Below, piece by piece: positions 1 to 10,906 of a stretch of 64,000 nt of DNA. The translations under genes were made by a program, and so were the position numbers. A model generated the notes under the pieces. That model made no database searches. It was given only the letters and a program-made list of their open reading frames with translations, and was not told where the DNA came from. This DNA is from Blasia pusilla (lineage: Eukaryota > Marchantiophyta > Marchantiopsida > Blasiales), in the NCBI GenBank assembly GCA_050084515.1, contig CM114272.1:13950001-14014000 (forward strand). Reading direction: 5' to 3'. Within the stretch, counting starts at the first letter, position 1. Each line of letters opens with the position of its first letter.

Positions 1-127
1 TCCTCTCTTAGTAGCATAGAGGATGTCTGATCCATTGTGCCATCATCTATAATAAATAGTAAATTTCCTATGTGATGTACTATATCTAAATATCAAATTT
101 AAGATTTTCCACTTTTGGCATGTAACA

Positions 128-304
128 TCTACATCATTAAAAGAGGATGGGGTTTAAGGAACCCCTCCTCTGGTGTCGACACATAGGCATTTTGCAGCCT
201 TCCCGTATCGACACGTATACAAGAGGAATTAAGAACTAAAAAAAAGAAATAACATGTTTCCCATACGATTTTTTCACCCGTGCATCGCATGGGCAAGATG
301 CTAG
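128..304 (+). mobile_element. Small Helitron-like non-autonomous element
   Basis: The stretch begins TCTACATCATTAAAAGAGG after an A. It ends in a near-palindrome (CCCGTGC, ATC, GCATGGG, with one G:T pair), then CAAGATG and CTAG before a T. A TC start, a hairpin about 10 bases before a CTRR end, and insertion between A and T are the known Helitron rules, and all are visible here. At 177 bp it can encode nothing, so it would depend on a helicase supplied elsewhere. The similar starts at 53252 and 53371 (minus strand) support one family. It could still be a chance match, because the terminal signals are short. Confidence 0.5.
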
Positions 305-2220
305 TGTGAAAAAATGGAATATCCTATCACTCTTTTTGAAATAAGAGGAGTTATGCAACCTTCTCAAAATAAAAATAAAAAACATTTTTTAGATAAATGC
401 TCACTTACTATTCCCAAGAAGGAGGCCTATATGCTTTAATAATATAGACTAGTTAGCATACTAAATTTTTTCATTTTTTATATTTTGAATTTCAATATTT
501 AAATATGGTTTTCATTTAAAAAAATAAAGGAGTAATTACATTCTAGTCTTCTAAATAATTTCACTCTTCGATTAAAATCTATATAATACCCTCATCCTTT
601 TATAAAATTTTAAATAATATAGATTCTTCCCTTCCTCTCATCAAAATAACACTCATTAATTAATTTCTTAGTTAATTTTAATTCATGAATTCATTTCTGT
701 ATTTCCTTCAATTTTTTTTTCAAAATATTGGACATAAATAAGAAAATGGAAACTTGTTATTACTAATTTTTATTATTTTGTCTGATTGCGCATACTAGTT
801 ATATTATGAAGGAGAGCTACTTTACTTAAAGCCATAAAGATGGTTTTGCAAGGGAATACACAACGCAATCTCCATTCAATTGAGCTTTGAAAGAAGTTGA
901 ATTAAGTCAATTGCCAAATGCAGTTAGTGCTTTGTTCCGAGCGGCTAAGATCCACCCCAATTAATTGACCCCCAATCTTTTCTTCTCTTTGAGCCCGATT
1001 CCATGGCCACACCTAGAGGTCGCGGCGACCCCTTGTTCATGTGTAAAAAGGAATTTACGTATGGGTAAAGTTGCAAAACCCCTCAGTCCTTAAGGGCCGA
1101 GTCCCATGGGTGGCTTCTAAAGGTCGCTTGCGACCCCAAGAAGCCGCCTTCTGGATGGAACTCCTCACCACCAACGGCTTTCCATCTGGTTTCTTCCAGT
1201 ACACCTCACAAATGGAAAGGGACGTAACAAACCTTTTTTTGAATTTTTACCGATCCCGATAGGTTTGGAAGGGCGCCAGGACGCAAATCCTTTCTTGCGC
1301 CTAAAACATTTGGGCGCAAGAAAACCAAGGACTTCCTACACAAATCCCCGACCCCGACCATTTCAAAGGAATATTGGCCGTCCGATGTAGATCAGCTTTC
1401 ACAACAGCTAACGTCGGTGCCCAACTTTGGTCCATGAGACTTGGCCCTAAGATAAAATTCCAATCATTAGGGCGTCACAAGTTGTAGGCCGTAGCAGTAT
1501 ACGTCAGGTCCATAATTTTTTTTTGGATTGACGTCTGATAAAATATGGGGTGCTGGAGGAGGGGGACGCGCACCTGTTACGGTCAGACGTCCGTTTCATT
1601 TTCGCGTCTATTTAAGTTGTGTCGTGTATTTAGTACGATACTTGACAAAATAAAATGTACTTGGATGTAACTATGAGTCGTCTGTATTTTACAGTCAAAT
1701 AGCAGGAAGATGTCGCGAGACTTAGGTCCTCCATTTTGAGACGCCCTATTATTGGACGAGATGGCCGGAACATTTCTCTGTCCAAAAAAATTAGGCGCAG
1801 AAAAACTGGCGACCCTCTGTGGTATTTATGGAATCGGGCCCTTTGTTGAGGTGCCATCTTTGGGGATGCCCGATTTCCACGTTCAGAGGCGCTTTGCCTT
1901 CTAGCGCTTTGAGTGGCAGGGAGCCGACTCCCTCGTAATAGGATCGCAACTACCATCGTTATTTTCTTCTAGCGGGATCGCACATGTTTTCACCCTATGT
2001 TCTAAGGGCATGAATTCCATTGGAGTCCCATGAATCTCGTCCGTCGGATCAATAAAGATCGGGAACACTGGGACAGGGTCTTTGCGACGTCCCGACTACC
2101 TAAACCGCATGGGGCCGGGTCCTCAATGTCGTCCCAAGCCCGCTATGTCTAGAGGCTCAGGCTGTGGGAGACGTTGGCGCTAGAGGCCCACTTAGTAGTA
2201 ATCATAGCTCTCTTGTTGTT
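305..2220. other. Non-coding stretch, no gene recognised
   Basis: Bases 305-900 are AT-rich with no long reading frame. Bases 960-2220 are more GC-rich and hold only short frames on both strands that match nothing I recognise. A perfect 11-bp inverted repeat (TTTCTTGCGCC and its complement, 1291-1301 and 1313-1323) could form a hairpin. The text near 990-1020 and 1330-1420 resembles 15860-16080 in places (for example a shared AGCCCGATTCCATGG), which suggests old dispersed repeats. Confidence 0.55.
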
Positions 2221-2257
2221 GCTGATATTGTCCCTACTGTTGGTGAGTTTCGTCGTT

Positions 2258-2370
2258 AAGGGGGGAATGCCCCCTTCTTCCTTTTCTGGTCTTGTTGTAA
2301 CCTTAAGGTTTTGACTCTTTGAGTACTTCTTTTGTACCCTCTTTTGTACTTCCGATGGGTTTTCCTAAAC
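2258..2370 (+). repeat. Dispersed repeat, copy 1 (partner near 47003)
   Basis: The segment containing GAATGCCCCCTTCTTCC and AGGTTTTGACTCTTTGAGT recurs in the same orientation at about 46998-47060. That copy has two internal deletions. A G-run followed by pyrimidine-rich text resembles the 3' untranslated end of plant LINE elements, but no reverse transcriptase frame lies upstream, so the class is a guess. Confidence 0.5.
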
Positions 2371-2399
2371 GTTTTATCGAAGTGACTCTTTTCCCTCCT

Positions 2400-3600
2400 T
2401 CCTATGTCTAGAGGTGCCCGACGCTTCCCGACCATGGAGTGGAGTACATTCTAATTCCCGGACTCCGACGTGGTTGGCCCTCGAAAGACCTACGGTTAAA
2501 CGCATGACGCCACGGTGAAACCTCTTGTTTTCCAGATACCAATACCGCCGTAACCACGTCGGCGTGAGAGGGCTGTTGTCGGTCGACGCATAAAGTGCAT
2601 ACTAATTATCAACTTCCGTTCCACTCCGTCGGTTGGTGTTAGCCTTCCCCGTTGGGGAGCGATCTGAAGTGATTCGAGGTATGACACGTGGGCGAATCCG
2701 GAAGGGTGGTAGAAGAGGCCAGCTGGGTCGCCGGTAGAAGGTCCAGCCGGAAGTATCACGCATCGGGGGATCGGATTGGAGGGAACCGTCAAGGCTGTGT
2801 TTGCCGCGGAAACGGTGGGTCCGAGCGCTCCGGACCAATGTCGTCGCGTAGGCAGCTGGAGCGATCTACAATCGAGTACAGCCACGGGGCATGGGACGAT
2901 AACGGTACAGCCACGGCGGATAGGACGAGACGGTCGTGGGGCCTATCACTCTACAGGTCCCCATGGAAACGTCCTTCGGGTCCTTCATGGCCCGAGTCGC
3001 CCGATTACAGTTTCAGGCAATTTCAGCCGGCGGTCAGGAACTTCCAGCCGGCGGTCAGGCAAGGTCTAGGGGATCTCTAGTTCCGTATTGGGATTCCCAG
3101 TACGGAATTCCAATATCAAATCTCGGAAAAGTAACCGGCTATAACCCGTTTCGTGAAAAACTGATACGGGTTGTAACACGTAGAAATTCCAAGGACTTCT
3201 TCGCCGTGGACGGACCAGAGACCCGTCTTTGGTCCGTGAAATTTGGATCGTTCATCCCCAAGTATCGACTATGGTGATCCCCGACTGCGCGGTTAGAACA
3301 ACAATAACCCGCACAGACGCTTTGCTAGGTGGACACCGAAACGGTGACCAGCGAGCGCTACGTGGTGAAAGGACCACCCGCAGCGATTTGCTCGGCGCGA
3401 CCTGCAAATCTCGGACGAGTAGAGCATGCCAAATCTCGTACGAGGAGAAGTAGTCGGTATAGGAAGGCGTCACTTCCGACTCCCGACACGGCACACCGTC
3501 GAGGCGCCTCAAAGAGTGTACTGGTCAGCTCGATTGAGGAAATACTGTCTAAACAGTATTCCTCGTCAGTAAACAGGATTTCCCACTGAGTTCGAGCCTA
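2400..3600. other. GC-rich stretch with short direct repeats, no gene recognised
   Basis: Overlapping frames of 60-130 codons occur on both strands, with Arg/Ser-rich translations typical of non-coding GC-rich DNA. Two local direct repeats are visible: CCAGCCGGCGGTCAGG-like units at 3024-3060 and GTACAGCCACGG units near 2877 and 2907. I see no conserved domain. Confidence 0.5.
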
Positions 3601-4405
3601 CGAGAATCCTATCGCGAGCCCTCAATTCGTTCCTTCCTTCCTCCATTCATTCATTCAAGCTGGTGGTCTGGTAGGGCGGGCCACGGCTGGAGGTGGGCCG
3701 GGTCGGGGTCGTGGATCGGAAGGGGGTGGGCGGGAACCCGGACTCCACTAAAGAACAGAGAGCCCGCTGGGAATTCTTAGGGACGCTGACTGACAGCAGT
3801 TTGGGGAGAAGAGAGTTGGCACACACGGACACATTCAGAGTCCAGAGACGATTAGTATGATATTTCTTTCGACTTTGCGGGACGAAATCTGCTTACAGTT
3901 GTGAGTTGTGGTGGATGTGAGTGCGCGGGGTCGGGTGCCCTTCTTCTTTCGTCCGGCGCTTGGGGCGAGTTGAATGAGGAAGCGCGGACAATCGAAAAGG
4001 GCAAGGTACGCATGAATCGTGAGAGGTCGGAAGGGGGAACGTAGCGGGGCACGTGCAGGGTGTTGTACCACTGCTCGTTTGTCGCAAGGAGGGTTTCTGA
4101 GGATGTGCATCCGCCGGGAGTGCTCTAATCGCGGAGTGGGACGGTAGTGCCGTCGAGTGGATTGAATTGGGTCGCTTTGTGGTTCCTCTGTCTGTGTGTG
4201 GGCCGTGGAAGTAAGCGTAACCTGCGGGCGAGCTGGATGTGGAGTCTCGCTGAGGCGACGGGAGAATGGTGCATAGAGGTGAAGCGGGGAACGGTTTCGT
4301 GGAGAGCGAGGTGGTGTGAGACCACGGGCAGATCGGAGACTATCGAATGGTTCCAGCGCTGAAGATTCTAGGATTTAAGAAGCTAGAAGGCGGATTGGAG
4401 TCAGC
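3601..4405 (+). promoter_or_regulatory. Probable promoter and 5' leader of the SUVH gene, with upstream ORFs
   Basis: The stretch opens with TCC/CATT simple repeats (3630-3657) and has no conserved coding frame. If transcribed, the leader holds upstream ATGs. One at 4237 opens a 41-codon frame ending at 4362. One at 4347 opens a 25-codon frame ending at 4424, which overlaps the SUVH start at 4406 in a different frame. The transcription start is unknown, so whether these are in the mRNA is an inference. Confidence 0.4.
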
Positions 4406-6679
4406 ATGGCATCTGCTGCTGTGAAGATGCCGGATATCTCTGCGTTGACAGATGATTATGTCGACATCGAGCGTGTGTCTCCTCCTCGCACTTCGCCTCC
4501 CGTCAAGAGAATGAGAGGGAGAATGATGACGAACGAAGAGCAGGTTAGTCGTGCCGCTCGCAAGACTCCTAACGGCCGAGCTCCGAAAATGGGAGAATCG
4601 AGTTCGGGCAGAGCTCGGAAGACGGTGGTTGAGAAGCCAGTAATCGACGAGGATAAAAGCAAGTGGGCAATTGTGCCCTACAAGCCTCCATTGTTCCCAT
4701 TGGGCTCGATTTACAGAGCGGCTGCCAGTAGTCGCCCGAAGTCTTTTGCTGTACGCGACCGGGTTCCTGGAATGCGCATTCGTGGAGGGAGGATCGTTCC
4801 TGGGAAGAAGGCCCCAGCTAGTAGAGATCGGAAGCGGAAGGCGGAGGAGGTGGATGACACGCCTATCACGATTTTGTCCGATTCTGAAGCAGAGGACGAT
4901 AAGCAGGGACTGTCCCAGAGCGTAGTCGGCAATGGGCAGAAGGCCAAGATGTCATCTAGACCCCCAATGAATGAGCCAGAGAAGAAAATGAAGCTTTCTT
5001 CTCCGAAAAAGGCAAGGCGTGCTAGCACAAGCTCAGGTGATCAGGGTTCGCCTAAGTACTCATCCAGCGATCCTCGTGCTCGGGTGAAAGAGGTTTTGGC
5101 AAAATTCGATGATCTCCGGCGAAGATTCTTGCGAGAGGAAGAGAACAGAGTCAAGAAAGCTGGGAAGGGCAGTCGGAGGGCCGATTTTAGAGCTTCTTCT
5201 GTCCTCATGGACAGAGGGTATCGCGTGAACGGCGTCGAAAGCATTTACGGCGAAGTTCCAGGCGTAGAAGTGGGTGATCACTTCTACTATCGTATGGAGC
5301 TTTTGATTATCTCGCTCCATCGCCAGTCGCAAGGAGGAATCGATTTCATCCCTTCCAGCAAAAGTAATTTTCGGGATAAGGATGGTAATGCCGTTGCCAT
5401 TGCAGTGAGCGTCATCGCTTCCGGAGGTTATGAGGATGACAAGGATGAAGGGGACACACTTATCTACACTGGTCAAGGAGGTAACAATTACAAAGGTGAC
5501 AAACGGCAGGGCCAGGATCAAGAATTGGTGAGAGGCAATCTGGCTCTTAAGAATTGCTGCGATCTCGGACTCAGTGTTCGAGTAGTTCGGGGCTGTGAAG
5601 TAAAAAAGTCAGAGGCCACTTCAAGTCCCTCGGGGAAAATCTACTACTACGACGGTTTGTATGACGTGACAGAGTGTTTTCAGGAGATGGGTTCGGCGGG
5701 CTTTAAAGTCTGGAAGTACAAGCTGGTTAGGAAGGAGGGTCAGGGAGAGCTAGCGTCTGATCTGGTCATGTTCAAGGGCAAGTCTCTGCCTCCACTTTTG
5801 GAAGACCGAGGAGAGCGCGTAATCATGGAAGATATCTCTAAAGGATTGGAACCTTTCAAGGTCCGGGTTGTAGGTCAGGTGGATGACGACTCTAAACCCC
5901 ACGATTTCGAGTACATTGTAAATCTGAGGTATCCCCAGGGAATGCCGAGGTTGATACCAGCAAAAGCTTGTTCCTGCGTGAGAGAGTGTTGGGAAAAGTG
6001 TCCGTGTGTGAGTTTGAATGGTGGGGAGGTGCCATACAACGAAAACGGAGCTCTTGTTAGAGGGAAGAAACTCATATACGAGTGTAGTCCCCAGTGCAGG
6101 TGTCGGCTTGATAATAAATGCTTCAACAGGGTGAGCCAGAAAGGTTTGCGTTACAACCTAGAGGTGTTTAAAACCAAGGGGAAAGGCTGGGGTGTGAGAT
6201 CCACCAATTTTATTTCCCAAGGGAGTTTTATATGTGAGTACATCGGGGAGATTGTACATAGCTCCGAAGCTGATAGAGTGGCCAGTGACGAGTACCTCTT
6301 TGATCTTGATGTACCAAAATGCCAGTCACTGAGGTTTGGTGACGTGGGCGATCTCGTGGAAGCGTCCCCTGGGGACGATTCGGATTCCGAAGATCAGGCA
6401 GGCTCTGCAAATTGGACAGTGGATGCACGACGGTTTGGGAACGTCGGTCGATTCATCAACCACAGCTGCGAACCTAACTTGTTCGTGCAGTGTGTCCTGT
6501 ATGAGCATCACGATCTCCGATTTCCCCATATTATGCTATTTGCTGCAGAGAAAATTTCTCCCTACAAGGAGCTCACGTATGACTACGGGTATGTGGTAAA
6601 CAGTGTCGCCAAAGATGGCAATATAAAGGCGAAGAAATGCTATTGTGGTGCTCGCAAGTGTCGAGGAAGATTATATTAG
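4406..6679 (+). CDS. SUVH: SUVH-type histone H3 lysine 9 methyltransferase (SRA, pre-SET, SET, post-SET)
   Basis: The single exon encodes 757 residues. SUVH proteins act in the nucleus: the SRA domain binds methylated cytosine and the SET domain transfers methyl groups from S-adenosylmethionine to H3K9. The N-terminal 260 residues are basic and low-complexity. The SRA/YDG domain spans about 268-445 (GYRVNG at 271, SGGYEDD near 339, YYYDGLYDV near 412). Cys-rich pre-SET covers about 521-575. SET covers about 585-730, with GKGWGVR, ICEYIGEIV, the cofactor/catalytic motif NHSCEPN near 685 and YDYGY near 725. Post-SET CYCG..KCRGRLY ends the protein. All key motifs are intact. The length and lack of introns fit the SUVH1/3-like branch, many of whose members are intronless. 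The ATG at 4406 is the first in this frame that gives a full family-length protein. Its direct substrate preference cannot be read from sequence. Confidence 0.95.
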   Translation: MASAAVKMPDISALTDDYVDIERVSPPRTSPPVKRMRGRMMTNEEQVSRAARKTPNGRAPKMGESSSGRARKTVVEKPVIDEDKSKWAIVPYKPPLFPLGSIYRAAASSRPKSFAVRDRVPGMRIRGGRIVPGKKAPASRDRKRKAEEVDDTPITILSDSEAEDDKQGLSQSVVGNGQKAKMSSRPPMNEPEKKMKLSSPKKARRASTSSGDQGSPKYSSSDPRARVKEVLAKFDDLRRRFLREEENRVKKAGKGSRRADFRASSVLMDRGYRVNGVESIYGEVPGVEVGDHFYYRMELLIISLHRQSQGGIDFIPSSKSNFRDKDGNAVAIAVSVIASGGYEDDKDEGDTLIYTGQGGNNYKGDKRQGQDQELVRGNLALKNCCDLGLSVRVVRGCEVKKSEATSSPSGKIYYYDGLYDVTECFQEMGSAGFKVWKYKLVRKEGQGELASDLVMFKGKSLPPLLEDRGERVIMEDISKGLEPFKVRVVGQVDDDSKPHDFEYIVNLRYPQGMPRLIPAKACSCVRECWEKCPCVSLNGGEVPYNENGALVRGKKLIYECSPQCRCRLDNKCFNRVSQKGLRYNLEVFKTKGKGWGVRSTNFISQGSFICEYIGEIVHSSEADRVASDEYLFDLDVPKCQSLRFGDVGDLVEASPGDDSDSEDQAGSANWTVDARRFGNVGRFINHSCEPNLFVQCVLYEHHDLRFPHIMLFAAEKISPYKELTYDYGYVVNSVAKDGNIKAKKCYCGARKCRGRLY

Positions 6680-6717
6680 CGCTATGTATGTTGGATTGCG
6701 CGCTAGCACTGTTAGAA

Positions 6718-7218
6718 CAATGATGGAATCACTGTGCTGAGTGGTTTCAATGCTTGGAGCAGCAAAAGAGCCTTTGATCATCTGCACTTAAGCTGGAACA
6801 GTTCTACGTGTCACTCCTTTAGCCTGATGCATCATCCGTGGAAATGACTGCATTTCAGTCCTTGGAAGAGGGTGTCAAAGCATGAAGGGGCAGAGCAGCG
6901 TCGGGTATTTGCATTAAGATGGATCAAATCGTACATGTGGTGCCAGTAGCCTGATGCATCATCCCTTGCAATGATGGAATTGGTGCTCTCAAGTGGTCGT
7001 CAAAGTTCGGTCCAGGAGAGAAGGTTTTGATCATATGCACTCAGTCAGATCAATTTACATGCAATGCCAGTAGCCCAATGCATTATCCATATTAACGATG
7101 TAACTTCCGTGCATGAGAGGGTGTGTAATGCATGAAGCAACTTCTGACTCTCTGCACTCGGATATAGCAATTGAGCATGTATTGGTAGCAGCCTTATCTA
7201 TCTTCTGTACGAATGAAG
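6718..7218 (+). repeat. Degenerate tandem repeat, about four units of roughly 124 bp
   Basis: The phrase CAGTAGCCTGATGCATCATCC, with variants, recurs at about 6817, 6945 and 7067, with a weaker fourth copy (TTGGTAGCAGCC) near 7183. Between them lie further shared words: ATGATGGAAT at 6720 and 6971, TTTTGATCATATGCACT-like text at 6773 and 7025, and CATGAAG at 6880 and 7130. The spacing is 122-128 bp. The array starts about 40 bp after the SUVH stop codon, so it is likely to be in the 3' UTR or terminator region. It has no coding potential. Confidence 0.75.
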
Positions 7219-10200
7219 GAGTGATAGAGTGACACAATCGCTCACTTCCTGAGATGCGAGTTCACTTGGCCAAAGGACTTAAGAATTCTGGTAGACAATA
7301 CATGAGACTAGACATTCATGTGAATCTGATTGTGGCTGGCGACTAAACTATGTTTCTTCCCTACCACCTGGTAGCATGGAGTGGCCATGTTCTTTGAAGT
7401 ATTTTCATCTCCCCATACTTTTCTCACGGTTTCAAGAGTGAGGCTTTTCCGTCTCGCTAAAGCATATCTATCATTACATTCTGTGGCTGGATGTGTTTGG
7501 GGATTCAACTCTGGCGTAGATATACTGGAAGGTTGTCCTTCAGGATCTTGGTCTCTGTGAGTGGATTTTTGCCTACATGTTTCACATTTGACCATTCACT
7601 ATTCTTGGTTGCGTTTCAGTGCAGGCAGAGGCAGTTGAGTTACAGAGGGGAAATAGGATCCGATGGTTTATGAACTGGAAATGTTTTGGGTCAGAGATCC
7701 TTCACGAAAAGGGATCTTGACTGTCAATGTGGGACGATGAAGTTGGTGATATTGTGCATTTACTTCGGTGTTCACATGTGGGTCCTGGTGATAGGACAGT
7801 GACTGAGACTTCTATTAAGCAGACCGGTAATGGTGGTTCACACAAATTCCCCTGAGTGGCACCTTACCTGGGCTGGGCATTGTGCTCTCTACATTCCACG
7901 ATGTTAACAACATGAGGCGAGAGCGACAGAATGCTCATCTTTGTAATATAATTCACATGGAAGAATTCCATGTTCAGGCTGCCCTGTTTGCACACTTCAT
8001 GGTCATGAGGTCTGCAGTGACTGTAAAGTGTTTTGTGGCCACCTCCACAGGACGTAAGATTAGTTGAGAGTGAGCTTCTAGCTATTGTACAGAGAAGTCC
8101 ACAACTGTACCTGTACATTTATGATATGCTTTCTAGTTTAGTTTGGCCCTCCATGTGCATTGGGTATTAGCCCATGGTAAGCAAGCCATTCTTTGCGGAA
8201 TGTCATACTTCCTTCATTGGTAAGTCCGGATTCGGTGATCCATGCTTGTTGCACTAAGTGACCTATATCTGGCCTCCCTGTTGTGGATATGATGATGTTG
8301 TCTTGAAGGAGTGAATTTATTCGTGATTCTGGTACTGTTTTTCTCAACTGTCACCTAGGTTTCTCCTGCGTGCATGGGGCTTTGGTTGCTGCAGAGGTTA
8401 TGCATTATACTTCAAGATGCAGGTAGCTATTGTGTGACTTGCTGGTAAAGCGTGAGATGTGTGGCACATCCTGAATACGGAACCTGCCTTGTTAGGTGGA
8501 TGTAAATGTCCATTTTGCTTGATTCCATTGAGACAAACTCAAGCTACTGGCAGAAATTTACAATTTCTTTGATTGTCGTGCCATGGGTTGGGGAAGATCT
8601 TATGATCACCTCGAGTATTGTCTTGGGTGTTCATTTGTTATGGTAAAGATTTTTCGGACAATTACCGCAGTGGACTTTGTAGGTAGTGCAGCGTTAAGCT
8701 CTGCCTTCAAATAGAGTGTCAATGGCGAACACTCTTGGTCTTGCTAGTCATTGAAGTGGAGAAGTAAATATCAGGTCCGTTGGCGCATCTTGTGGTTAGT
8801 GTTTCTGTTCGACCCTGGGACTCACATACAGGGTCTGCGAAATTGATACCACGTGATCTCGGATAGCTAGGAAGACATGAAACCTCTGCCTGAGTGCTGA
8901 TTTGATACCAGCATTGATGAGGGTGACCCGGATTCGGGTTTGCAAAAGAAAGAAAGGAGGCATTTTAGGACAAGGAACTAAGAAAAGTCAGCTTTCACAT
9001 GAAGATGACTTTTCTTTTGCCGGGAAGAACTCTCCCCAACCAAGAGAATGAGTCATGCGAGAGATCTATGCGTCTAACTAAGCGCACAATTTTGAGGGTA
9101 ACTAAGCCAAGAGCAGGGCTTTGGGAGTAGCGGATAATGGGGGACCGGGCCGGCTGGACTATGTCTCGAGGTCTCAGAGCTACGATAACAGTTCGATGTT
9201 ATTGAGTCTATGGTTCATATCTTCTCGCGAATAAATTGATGTCATTTCCGACCCGAACCACGTGTGTAACATGAGGGGAAGCCTGGTAGTCCAGATGTGT
9301 GGTTCTCGGACAAGAACAAGTAGTCGTGTTCCAATCCGGACTACGAAATAATGAACCGCTACTAATCCGGGGTGAATCCGCTACTAATCCGTATAGGTCG
9401 ATGCCGTTTGGAGGACGATATTCCCAGACGTTTGGATAAGGAATCCAAATGCGTTAAGGTTGCTCCTGTATGGAGCCATTTAGTGGTGACCGCTATTTAA
9501 CCTGTAAATTGACCAGAATGTCGAGTTCGGTACGAAGGTTTCATATGATAGAGTTTTGAGAGCGAAAGTATACGCCAAATCCGTAAGAATTCGAGAAGAA
9601 GGTTCCAAATCACAAGTGTTGAGGGCGAAAGGATACGCGAGTCGTATGATGATATAAAGCGTTGCTGTATCTGCACACCCCGGCTATGAAATGTGGGAGA
9701 GAATGCTGTGAGGACGAACTTCACCTCCAGATCCCAGTATTGCGTCGCTGATTTACGGATCCTTTCTATATTATCCTTACTCGTTGTGCTGCTTGACTGC
9801 ATGAGGTGCGGTGCACCATGTTCGTTCGAAGCGTCCTCATATGCCATGTTGGGACTTGAGAAGTCCTTCTTTGCTCTTGGCTCTACGTTGCGATCTTTCC
9901 CCTCATAGCCTAGCCAGCCCAATCATTTTCATTCTTATTTTGCGCGTAGTCATTGCATGCTGCGTTTCGGCGCTTTCTGCTTTCGATGCCAGTCCTTACT
10001 ACAATGTGCTGCGATTCAGTCCGGAGCCGGAGCTGGAGCCAATCAACTGGCACCTTCGCTAACGGCCTCCGCATATTTTATTTTTTATTCAACACGCCGA
10101 AAGTCACTTCGGGCACGCCGGCAAAAGCACACTCGTAAATAACTACCAACGCCGCCGGATCAATTAGTAGAAGCGAACTCTGCGTTTCTTGGAAGTGGGG

Positions 10201-10442
10201 TCCAAACCAACCGGCCAGATTCTCAGGCTGCTACTGCGGATTCCACAAATAAGGAGGATCATCAAAAGCAGAGGTCAAAAGCACACTGTAAAGTGCGAAA
10301 AACTGAACTGCAATCTTCGGTAGCAGTAGCGGCAAGCAGTAGATCCCGCTGGGCTGCCATGGTTGTACTGCGGCGCAATGGCTTTCTTCAGATTCCTTCA
10401 TTGTCTCTCTTGAGTCTCGTCCCCGGGCAGCGGTCGGGGTAA
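7219..10442. other. Non-coding stretch downstream of SUVH
   Basis: Only short frames are seen, on both strands. A 141-codon frame on the minus strand (9497-9922) resembles no family I know and overlaps others on the plus strand. Small direct repeats occur: CCGCTACTAATCCG at 9357 and 9379, and TTGAGRGCGAAAGKATACGC near 9556 and 9621. Part of the first kilobase could be SUVH 3' UTR. Confidence 0.5.
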
Positions 10443-10819
10443 GTTTCTGCAGTAGGTTGAATAAACCGGCAATTAAAAAATTTTAACCGGTTTCATAAGG
10501 TAATATTTGAAACTCTCGGGAAATTTGTGGGGTTTTTTTAAAGTTTTCCGAAATTTTATTCTTCTCCGTAGTTCATTTTTGATTACTCGGAATGTTGTTC
10601 GGCTGATATCTCGGTATTTGAACTGGAAAAATTTTTCCACGTATCTTTTGGACTTAAGCCTCTTTTCATTTTTTCTCCACTTCAACTTCTTATGGAGTCT
10701 GGATCTCAATTTTATTGCAAACATTCACTTCACACTTTCTTTTAGTACATCATCATTGGTAGGAATTGAACCTGGCTAGGCCTCCCACCAAGTTGGGAGC
10801 CAAGGATTTTACCCCTCTA

Positions 10820-10859
10820 TAATACATTGAAGCTTTTTAGTAAAAGCTTCAATGTATTA
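10820..10859. repeat. Perfect 18-bp palindrome with a 4-base loop
   Basis: The left arm TAATACATTGAAGCTTTT (10820-10837) and right arm (10842-10859) are exact complements around a TAGT loop. It lies about 50 bp beyond the recognisable C-terminal end of the hAT transposase remnant on its 3' side. It may be part of the element's end or the remnant of a small palindromic insert. The flanking 10443-10819 holds nothing I recognise except an AAACCGG/CCGGTTT inverted pair near 10465-10495. Confidence 0.8.
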
Positions 10860-10906
10860 GAAAAGGGACCCCCATTATCCCTACCACTAAGTTTTTCCCC
10901 CTCATC

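Noticed and set aside
441-450. A reverse-oriented Helitron start near 448
   Set aside because: The base next to the GA end is C rather than the required T, and no matching end could be paired with it.
2688-3277. Overlapping plus- and minus-strand frames of 100-130 codons as genes
   Set aside because: Composition is GC-rich with Arg/Ser/Gly-heavy translations in every frame, and nothing resembles a known family.
9497-9922. 141-codon minus-strand frame as a gene
   Set aside because: No recognisable domain, local direct repeats inside it, and competing plus-strand frames.
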